Source: a virus. From it: 40,284 bases of DNA. Below the pieces are notes generated by a model. That model was not told where the DNA came from. It made no database searches and saw only the letters and a list, made by a program, of their open reading frames with translations. The stretch spans positions 1 through 40,284 of the IMG/VR virus record IMGVR_UViG_3300010935_000123. One strand, written 5' to 3'. Position numbers and translations under genes: made by a program. Shown here in pieces: positions 6,538-12,004 of this stretch (positions within the stretch are counted from its first letter, which is position 1; each line of letters begins with the position of its first letter).

Positions 6538-7468
6538 GGGCTTTACAGCTATTGACTCAGCTAAAGATTTGGTACTGTCTTATTCATCACTAGAAACCTT
6601 ACACTCCTGTCCACGTAAGTTTGAGCTATACAAGGTACACCCAATGGATGCGCCAAGGGAGACAAGCCCTGCACTAAGCCAAGGTTCCGCTGTAGGTAAC
6701 GGCTATGCCGCGCATCTAATGGGACTAGGCGAGGAGCAAACACGCTTCCAGACTTGGCTGAACTATTACCCCCCACTAGAGGATAATGTGCGCAGTATGA
6801 CTAAGGCGCAAGTTATAGTACAAGCCTTGATAGATACACCAATGAAAAAGGAAGGTACAGAAGACCCTATGGATTGGGAACTAGCCTATTTCGATGGTAT
6901 CCCTACGGCAGAACTTAGCTTTTGCATTAGATTGAATGAAACCATGGTATATGTAGGCTATCTTGATGCCGTCCTATACTCACCCTCTACTGGCAATTAC
7001 CGCCCACTGGAGCTGAAAACATCCAGCCTACCAGAGCAAAACTTAGAGGTGAATTTCTCAAACTCAGCGCAGGGCTTGGCTTATGCCCTTGTACTAGATA
7101 CTATCACAGGAGCACCACAAGAGACCTTTAACATACACTACCGTGTAGCACAAGTGCATAGAACTAAAGAGTTGCAATTTCGCCCTACTATACATGACTT
7201 TTTCTTTACTAAGACATTAGTAGATAGGTTAGAGTGGCTAATAGGCTTAAAAATGGACGTAGAGCGCATTCAAACAATGATAGATTTGGAAGTCTTTCCT
7301 AAGCATGGCAGTAGTTGCCTAGCTTGGCAGAGACCTTGCAGTTTCTACGGCTTGTGTGGGTTAACACGTAAAGATACCCCTAGGAAAGAAGATATAAAGG
7401 AGTATCAGTTCTATTGGGAATTGGATACATTGATTGAACAGGCACTAGCACTTTCAGGAGAGATATAA
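6527..7468 (+). CDS. Cas4/RecB-like PD-(D/E)XK nuclease, 313 aa
   Basis: The start motif SYSSLETLHSCPRKF (18-32) is typical of RecB/AddB/Cas4 nucleases. E129, D147 (GYLDAVLY) and E162-L-K164 form the PD-(D/E)XK core, and Q182-x3-Y186 is the usual QxxxY motif. Cys28 together with Cys264, Cys271 and Cys277 gives the one-plus-three pattern that binds an Fe-S cluster in Cas4/AddB-type enzymes. A 5'-to-3' or single-strand exonuclease role beside the Sak4-like recombinase is likely. No CRISPR locus is present, so this is a replication-recombination nuclease. Confidence 0.87.
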   Translation: MTSKGFTAIDSAKDLVLSYSSLETLHSCPRKFELYKVHPMDAPRETSPALSQGSAVGNGYAAHLMGLGEEQTRFQTWLNYYPPLEDNVRSMTKAQVIVQALIDTPMKKEGTEDPMDWELAYFDGIPTAELSFCIRLNETMVYVGYLDAVLYSPSTGNYRPLELKTSSLPEQNLEVNFSNSAQGLAYALVLDTITGAPQETFNIHYRVAQVHRTKELQFRPTIHDFFFTKTLVDRLEWLIGLKMDVERIQTMIDLEVFPKHGSSCLAWQRPCSFYGLCGLTRKDTPRKEDIKEYQFYWELDTLIEQALALSGEI

Positions 7469-7470
7469 AA

Positions 7471-8331
7471 ATGACGACATTAGCAGAAATAGCGCAGGCT
7501 AGGAAAGTAGCCCTAAGTTCTTTTGACTTAAAGAGAATTCTAATATATGCACAGCCTAAGGCTGGAAAGACATTATTAGCGGGTTCAGTAGCCAAAGTAG
7601 CAAACATAAAAAGAGTATTTTGGTTTGATTTAGAGAACGGGGCTGCTACGTTGTTAAACCCTGAACTAGGGCTTACTCAGGCAGAGATGAAAAAGGTTAC
7701 CTTATATAGTATCCCCGATACGCGTGAATCCCCTATAGGCATTGAAACTTGCTTAAAAGTAGTGAGTTCTCAAAAACCCTCCTATATTTGCGATACCCAT
7801 GGCAGGGTAAATTGTAGAGACTGCATGAAGGCTCCTGCCCCAAAACCTACGGTAGAGCTTCCAGAGATAGAGGGGAATACTATATTCCCTGGACTAGCTG
7901 CCCTAACCGCCTCAGATTGCGTGGTATTTGATAGCTTATCGCAGGTTGGGGACAGTGCATTTGAGGTAGGGAGTAGGGTGACAGCAGGTGATAAGAGTGC
8001 CTATGCTAAGTATGCAGAACAGGGTAGGATGCTATCAGATTTACTAGGTATGATACAGCAAATGCGTACCAATGTAATCTGCATTACCCATGTAACTACT
8101 AATGAAGCTGAAGATACCAAAAAGGAAACTGTTATCCCATTATGTGGGACTAGGAACTTTAGTCTAAAGGTAGCCAAGTACTTTTCTACTGTTATCTATT
8201 TATCTGTAGAGGTGAAAAAGTTCAAGGCAGGTAGTTCCCCTACCTACAAGCTGAACGTAATAGCAGGAGATAGGCTAGGGGTTAAACTAGAAGCTTCTAA
8301 TTCACCTAGTATGCTAGACATATTTAACTAA
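7471..8331 (+). CDS. Sak4-like RecA-family ATPase with zinc-type insertion, 286 aa
   Basis: The protein shows Walker A QPKAGKT (28-34), WFDLENG (51-57), Walker B CVVFDS (150-155), and an ITHVTTNE motif near 207-214. These fit the phage Sak4/AAA_24 recombinase group, which promotes single-strand annealing or strand exchange. Between them lies an insertion with Cys107, His110, Cys115 and Cys118 (C-x2-H-x4-C-x2-C), a likely zinc site. The next gene encodes an SSB-like protein, the usual partner, and the preceding gene a nuclease, so the three form a recombination module. The start is supported by AGGAGA. Confidence 0.87.
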   Translation: MTTLAEIAQARKVALSSFDLKRILIYAQPKAGKTLLAGSVAKVANIKRVFWFDLENGAATLLNPELGLTQAEMKKVTLYSIPDTRESPIGIETCLKVVSSQKPSYICDTHGRVNCRDCMKAPAPKPTVELPEIEGNTIFPGLAALTASDCVVFDSLSQVGDSAFEVGSRVTAGDKSAYAKYAEQGRMLSDLLGMIQQMRTNVICITHVTTNEAEDTKKETVIPLCGTRNFSLKVAKYFSTVIYLSVEVKKFKAGSSPTYKLNVIAGDRLGVKLEASNSPSMLDIFN

Positions 8332-8372
8332 AGAAGAAACACACGCAAGACTAGCAATGCGTATAAACTAGC

Positions 8373-8390
8373 ATAGGGAAGTAACCCTAT
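8373..8390 (+). repeat. Short inverted repeat between Sak4-like and SSB-like genes
   Basis: ATAGGG (8373-8378) and CCCTAT (8385-8390) surround AAGTAA. No T-run follows. The element lies in the 95-base gap 8332-8426, the largest gap inside the recombination module, and may tune expression of the SSB-like gene. Confidence 0.35.
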
Positions 8391-8426
8391 ACCATACCTA
8401 AGATAGAAAAAGAAAAGGAGTACAGA

Positions 8427-8885
8427 ATGAGCACAAGCCTAATGGACACACTACTAGAAGAATCTTTTGATGAGGTAGAAATCGCCCCGGAATTCGTAGA
8501 ATTCCCAAATGGGGAATATATCCTGGAGATTGTGAAGGCAGAGCCTAAAGAGTACGAGGCTAAGGGTAAACGGGAAGCGGGTGTGAGAGTATCGGTAACT
8601 TATAAGGCTATTGAAACCTTGGAGCTTTCTTTGCCTAATCAAAGCCCTGTAGCAGTAGGTTCACTGCAAAGTGAAAGCTTTAACCTAACCGCACAGGGGC
8701 TGCCTTACTTTAAGAGATACATCACTAACGTATTTGGTGATGCGGAAGGCGTTAGCTTAGGCGAGTCTATCCGTGCCTTAGAAGGTATGCAAATACGCTG
8801 CCTAGTAAGAACTAAGAATAGCGTAAATCCTACTACTGGAGATGCTTCATCCTTTATGAATACATCACGCCAAGAGCAAGTATAA
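8427..8885 (+). CDS. Single-strand DNA-binding-like protein (DUF669-type), 152 aa
   Basis: An acidic N-terminus is followed by a beta-rich domain (FPNGEYILEIVKAEPKEY, RVSVTYKAIETLEL) and a C-terminal piece with MQIRCLVRTK. This overall pattern is that of phage DUF669-like proteins that act as SSBs beside Sak/RecA-like ATPases. AAAAGGAG precedes the start. Its own leader and the hairpin that follows (8904-8947) suggest expression separate from the upstream genes. The assignment rests on context as much as on sequence. Confidence 0.65.
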   Translation: MSTSLMDTLLEESFDEVEIAPEFVEFPNGEYILEIVKAEPKEYEAKGKREAGVRVSVTYKAIETLELSLPNQSPVAVGSLQSESFNLTAQGLPYFKRYITNVFGDAEGVSLGESIRALEGMQIRCLVRTKNSVNPTTGDASSFMNTSRQEQV

Positions 8886-8903
8886 GCTAAGCTAGTTTAA
8901 TCA

Positions 8904-8947
8904 CAGAAGTCTCTTAGGGTATAGCAACACATCTTAGGAGGCTTCTG
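8904..8947 (+). promoter_or_regulatory. Long RNA-type hairpin, 15-bp stem
   Basis: CAGAAGTCTCTTAGG (8904-8918) pairs along its whole length with CTTAGGAGGCTTCTG (8933-8947) in RNA, using three G-U pairs, around a 14-base loop. The arms are not complementary enough at DNA level to be a simple palindrome, so selection for an RNA structure is likely. No T-run follows at once. It lies in the 135-base gap 8886-9020 before the small-gene block and includes an unused AGGAGG. Confidence 0.6.
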
Positions 8948-9020
8948 CATTACTTAAAGAAATTGAAGTAACAACTGGATGCGTGTAGTGCGCATTCTAG
9001 TAAAAAAAAGGAGATACACC

Positions 9021-9356
9021 ATGACTAAGTTGATGAACTACACACCCCACACGATAAACGTGCAAACCATAGACGGTTCAGTTACTAGCTACAAGAGTGA
9101 CGGGATAGCGAGAGTAAGCACAGTATGTACCCCAGTTGGGGACATAGACGGTATTCCTCTACAGGTAACACGTCTAGGAGAGGTCTGCGGTCTTCCTCCA
9201 GAGGAAGACGGAGTATTTATTATTGTATCAGGTATGGTGCTAGAAGCCGCCGACAGGAGGGATTTAGTAGCCCCAGCTACTGGACCAGATGACCAGTGTA
9301 TTAGAGATGGGGGTGGTAGAATAGTTGCCATCACTAAATTTAACACACGCTACTAA
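9021..9356 (+). CDS. Conserved phage-type 'TPHxI' protein, 111 aa
   Basis: I start the protein at ATG 9021, after AAAGGAG with normal spacing; an in-frame ATG at 8979 has no ribosome site. The sequence begins MTKLMNYTPHTINV and contains GIARVSTVCTPVG, IIVSGMVLEAA and a Gly/Asp-rich end. Small proteins with the same N-TPH-I, VSGMVL pattern are widespread in phages, but I know no established function for them. It heads the small accessory gene block and is probably a soluble beta-rich protein. Confidence 0.7.
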   Translation: MTKLMNYTPHTINVQTIDGSVTSYKSDGIARVSTVCTPVGDIDGIPLQVTRLGEVCGLPPEEDGVFIIVSGMVLEAADRRDLVAPATGPDDQCIRDGGGRIVAITKFNTRY

Positions 9357-9376
9357 GTTACAAAGGAGGCTTTATT

Positions 9377-9592
9377 ATGGAAATGAATACAGAATTATGC
9401 CTAGACGTAGCCGTGAAGTTTGACTGTTTCCCTGGACAGAGAGAGACACGCACAGACCCTGGATTTGAGGCTAGTATTGACATTGTGTCAGTATATGTGG
9501 GGGGTATTGATATTAGGGCAAGTCTGCCTGAAGATAAAATAGACTTACTAAAGATAGATGTTATGGCGCGTCTGGATGAACTTAAAGGATAG
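9377..9592 (+). CDS. Hypothetical protein, 71 aa
   Basis: A strong GGAGG (9364-9368) precedes the ATG. The acidic protein has a likely beta-hairpin core (IDIVSVYVGGIDIRASL) and a C-terminal helix. No known family is recognised. It belongs to the small-gene block after the SSB-like gene. Confidence 0.65.
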   Translation: MEMNTELCLDVAVKFDCFPGQRETRTDPGFEASIDIVSVYVGGIDIRASLPEDKIDLLKIDVMARLDELKG

Positions 9593-9622
9593 AGAATAGA
9601 GGGTATCTACTAGGAGGGTATA

Positions 9623-10084
9623 GTGAAAACATACCAAGACTTAAAAAACAAAATTAAAGAAATTGTAGCTGTGAATATAAAAGGCTTTGATAGCAACTGG
9701 GTATTAAGAGATTTTGCTCGTAAACAAGCCCTAATCAATATTACACTGATTAGACCCTATACAGATAAATATGAGTTGATTGTTAGATTTTTAGTTACTG
9801 GAGAAGAGTCAATACGAAAAGAAGTTATAAGGGCGGCTGCGGTTACTTATGATACTGCTTATACTGCTGAGGCTGCTTATATTGCTACTTATGCTGATGC
9901 CGCTTATGCAGCTTCTGCTTATACTAATTCTGCTGCTACTGCTGCTGCTGATGCTGCTCAGGCTGATGCTGCTTCTGGCTACACAAAAGCAATACAAATG
10001 CTTGATAGCATGGTAAATGAATACTTAGGCTTATTGCCGCAAGAACCGCTAGTAGCCATGGGTTACAGAGAAAAAGTGAATTAG
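9623..10084 (+). CDS. Ala/Tyr-rich low-complexity protein, 153 aa, GTG start
   Basis: The gene starts at GTG 9623 after AGGAGG. Residues about 1-70 are ordinary mixed sequence. Residues about 70-120 are a repeat-like run of Ala with spaced Tyr, Thr and Asp (AYTAEAAYIATYADAAYAASAY). It is encoded almost only by GCT for Ala, giving a GCT triplet-rich stretch at about 9830-9980. The rest of the window uses GCA, GCC and GCT more evenly. The run is probably a helix or structural spacer, perhaps grown by triplet expansion. Function unknown. Confidence 0.65.
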   Translation: MKTYQDLKNKIKEIVAVNIKGFDSNWVLRDFARKQALINITLIRPYTDKYELIVRFLVTGEESIRKEVIRAAAVTYDTAYTAEAAYIATYADAAYAASAYTNSAATAAADAAQADAASGYTKAIQMLDSMVNEYLGLLPQEPLVAMGYREKVN

Positions 10085-10096
10085 AAGGAGAATGAT

Positions 10097-10294
10097 ATGA
10101 GTGAGCAGACTGTAGATATGTTAGTGTGTAGGATAAAGCGGTTAGAAGCCCTTGTGAATGATTTACGCGAAGCCTTTATAGAACACAATGAAGATGATGA
10201 TGGCTACACTTGCCTAGCGTGCCACGCATCCGTGGATAACCCAGATATAGACTTTGTGCATGATACAGGATGCATTACGGAGCGTACAGTATGA
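10097..10294 (+). CDS. Small putative zinc-binding protein, 65 aa
   Basis: AAGGAG precedes the ATG. An N-terminal helix (VCRIKRLEALVNDLREAF) is followed by YTCLACHASV and HDTGC, giving a C-x2-C-H ... H-x3-C set suited to zinc binding. The gene overlaps the next by ATGA at 10291-10294. It may be an adaptor or nucleic-acid binder; the family is not recognised. Confidence 0.6.
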   Translation: MSEQTVDMLVCRIKRLEALVNDLREAFIEHNEDDDGYTCLACHASVDNPDIDFVHDTGCITERTV

Positions 10295-10614
10295 GTGCCG
10301 TAAAAAAAGCATATACGGAATGGAAGCTAGGGAGAAATATACTTGCTGGAACATGCTATGCAGAGGATTTTGCAAGGGCTGAATACGTTATCAAACACGC
10401 ATTCGCAGCAGGCTATGAAATGGGGATGAACACCACAAGCCCACAGTATAAAGTAGGTGATGAAGTGGAAGCATTGAACGCCCGACTAGAGGATATAGGT
10501 GTGTTTGATAATGCCAAAGATGCTTGGGTAAATTGTAGCGTCTTGGAAGACCAGCTAAAAGCCAAGGATGAAGAAATCAAGCAGTTGAAGGCACATATAT
10601 GTGCAATAACATAA
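10291..10614 (+). CDS. Hypothetical protein, 107 aa
   Basis: I choose ATG 10291, which overlaps the preceding TGA, over the upstream in-frame ATG 10270 inside the previous gene. The N-terminal half is helical and aromatic. The C-terminal half looks coiled-coil (LEDQLKAKDEEIKQLKAH). No recognised family. It overlaps the next gene by 16 bases. Confidence 0.6.
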   Translation: MSAVKKAYTEWKLGRNILAGTCYAEDFARAEYVIKHAFAAGYEMGMNTTSPQYKVGDEVEALNARLEDIGVFDNAKDAWVNCSVLEDQLKAKDEEIKQLKAHICAIT

Positions 10615-10913
10615 CAACAGAAGCACTAAAGCAGATTGCGGAATGGGCTTATCCAAAGGCACGCCTCATTAAGCAATGTGTTACTTTTCCAGATGAAATA
10701 TTAGTGTACTTTTCTGAAACCTCATGTACTACAATAGACACTGATGATTTATTACCAGAGGTAGAGCTTCACCTTATCCGTTGGTATAGGGAGTGGTTGA
10801 GTAAGCACTATATCAGTAAAGCAGGGTACGATTACAAAGGCACTTTCTTTGATGCCATAGAATCAAACACCACGCTACTAGAAGCAATCTATCGTGATTG
10901 TATTAAAGGCTAA
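10599..10913 (+). CDS. Hypothetical protein, 104 aa
   Basis: This is a soluble acidic protein with many aromatic residues (HLIRWYREWLSKHYISKAGYDYKG) and no motif I recognise. It starts inside the 3' end of the preceding gene, which suggests coupling. It is one of the small accessory genes of the 9.0-12.0 kb block. Confidence 0.6.
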   Translation: MCNNITTEALKQIAEWAYPKARLIKQCVTFPDEILVYFSETSCTTIDTDDLLPEVELHLIRWYREWLSKHYISKAGYDYKGTFFDAIESNTTLLEAIYRDCIKG

Positions 10914-10917
10914 TGCT

Positions 10918-11109
10918 ATGAGTTTTACTGCCGAAGAATCTAAAATGTTAGAACTTACAAAAGGTAATGCATTTATTGATAATATAGTAAAGCAAGGATG
11001 GATGTCGGCAAAGCAACACGCTGTAGTAGTTAATATTTATAAGCAAGTAATACTGGCTGATGATATGGACTATGGGTACGACGCTTATGCTGAACAAGAA
11101 ATAGAATAG
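10918..11109 (+). CDS. Hypothetical protein, 63 aa
   Basis: ATG 10918 follows AAAGG (10905-10909); an in-frame GTG at 10894 lies inside the previous gene. The protein is helical with an acidic, Tyr/Asp-rich C-terminus (DDMDYGYDAYAEQEIE). The segment KQGWMSAKQHAVVVNIYKQ resembles short helical segments common in small phage proteins. No function can be assigned. Confidence 0.6.
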   Translation: MSFTAEESKMLELTKGNAFIDNIVKQGWMSAKQHAVVVNIYKQVILADDMDYGYDAYAEQEIE

Positions 11110-11126
11110 AAGGAGCAAGACAAGAC

Positions 11127-11225
11127 ATGCATAACAAAACATATTTACCTGGAACTACCTACTTAGTAGTTGCCGTTGTAATAGAACTAATTATAGCTGC
11201 CCTATTACTATACCTATATGCCTAG
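11127..11225 (+). CDS. Membrane micropeptide, 32 aa
   Basis: The ORF runs from ATG 11127 to TAG 11225. A short polar N-terminus (MHNKTYLPGTT) precedes one strong membrane helix (YLVVAVVIELIIAALLLYL). AAGGAG lies about eleven bases upstream, somewhat far. The stop overlaps the start of the next ORF. Dense packing between genes on the same strand supports coding. It may act at the host membrane, but this is inference. Confidence 0.5.
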   Translation: MHNKTYLPGTTYLVVAVVIELIIAALLLYLYA

Positions 11226-11385
11226 GCTTAGGTATCAGGTTATATACCAAGGGCTTGAAGCGAACTTCAAGACACAAGAAGCCGCATTGCTATACCTATG
11301 GGAGCTAGGCACTCCACGCACAGCTACCCTAAGAGATGTAACAGATAGCATAAAATACAAGATACCTTATTTTATATGGAGGTAA
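11218..11385 (+). CDS. Small basic protein, 55 aa
   Basis: It starts at ATG 11218, overlapping the end of the upstream micropeptide by eight bases, and stops at TAA 11385. The sequence is basic, with a central helix (KTQEAALLYLWELGTPRTATLRD) reminiscent of small DNA-binding or 'EAALLYLWELG' type phage peptides. I recognise no family. Coupled translation with both neighbours is likely. Confidence 0.5.
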   Translation: MPRLRYQVIYQGLEANFKTQEAALLYLWELGTPRTATLRDVTDSIKYKIPYFIWR

Positions 11386-11389
11386 TAAT

Positions 11390-11494
11390 ATGTACCGTAT
11401 AGTATTTTTAATGTGGTTGCTAGGCTATATTATAATATCGTTTATGGCAGACCTACAAAGAAGGTGGAGGAGATGGAGATGGATATGGAAATGA
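11390..11494 (+). CDS. Membrane micropeptide with Trp/Arg-rich tail, 34 aa
   Basis: GGAGG (11379-11383) lies seven bases before ATG 11390, and the stop is TGA 11492-11494. The peptide has one hydrophobic helix (IVFLMWLLGYIIISFM) and ends RRWRRWRWIWK, a cationic Trp-rich tail like those of membrane-active antimicrobial peptides. The next gene starts inside it in another frame. Part of the tail coincides with the ribosome site and start codons of the next gene, which also constrains the bases (GGAG/ATGGAG repeats). It may attack or modify the host membrane, or act as a small holin-like factor. This is untested inference. Confidence 0.55.
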   Translation: MYRIVFLMWLLGYIIISFMADLQRRWRRWRWIWK

Positions 11495-11826
11495 CTAAAG
11501 ACAAGTGGATGCTAGTGCATCTATCACGACCTGCTGATGCAGATTTTGGCAGAGATAAGGTATATGTAGGTAATATACTAGAAGTTTACCCAGAACTAAT
11601 AGATTACATACGAGACCATACTATGTACCCTGAAGATGCGACAGAGAACCTAGTTCTAGACGCGCATATCTTAGACTATCCTAAAATAGCCAAAGCTTTA
11701 TTAGGAGATTGTAAGTTTACCATTGTGGGCTACGTTGACAGAACCCAGCAACCAGTAGAACGTAAGGCACACATAGAAAAGCTAATGAATTCAGTACGGG
11801 AGATAGCAGATGACAACACTAATTGA
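11479..11826 (+). CDS. Hypothetical protein, 115 aa
   Basis: Four in-frame ATGs follow each other at 11473, 11479, 11485 and 11491. GGAGG at 11466-11470 best fits 11479. The start region overlaps the preceding micropeptide in another frame. The protein is acidic and soluble (KDKWMLVHLSRPADADFG, YIRDHTMYPEDATENL). No known family. It overlaps the next gene by 17 bases. Confidence 0.6.
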   Translation: MDMEMTKDKWMLVHLSRPADADFGRDKVYVGNILEVYPELIDYIRDHTMYPEDATENLVLDAHILDYPKIAKALLGDCKFTIVGYVDRTQQPVERKAHIEKLMNSVREIADDNTN

Positions 11827-12004
11827 ACCTAAATACGCAGTAAAGTTAAACTGTGTATGCTGCGGCAAGCGTAAGAAAGGTGTCTTATACAACCCAACAG
11901 TTAGCATATGTATTGACTGCATGAAAAGTCAGGTGGCTTTGCTAGAGAATATACTACCTGCCCATGGTGTACCTGTAAGAACTATTAAAGACTTAGAGGC
12001 ATGA
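11810..12004 (+). CDS. Small zinc-finger protein, 64 aa
   Basis: The sequence holds CVCCGKRKKG and, about 17 residues on, CIDC, giving a C-x2-C ... C-x2-C zinc ribbon. The N-terminus is short and the C-terminus is helical. The stop overlaps the ATG of the DNA polymerase gene (12001-12004), so expression is coupled to replication. It may be a transcription or replication accessory factor, by inference. Confidence 0.65.
   Translation: MTTLIEPKYAVKLNCVCCGKRKKGVLYNPTVSICIDCMKSQVALLENILPAHGVPVRTIKDLEA

Noticed and set aside
6527-7468. CRISPR-associated Cas4 with a CRISPR array
   Set aside because: The nuclease is Cas4-like in motifs, but no repeat-spacer array or other cas genes occur. Its neighbours are recombination genes.
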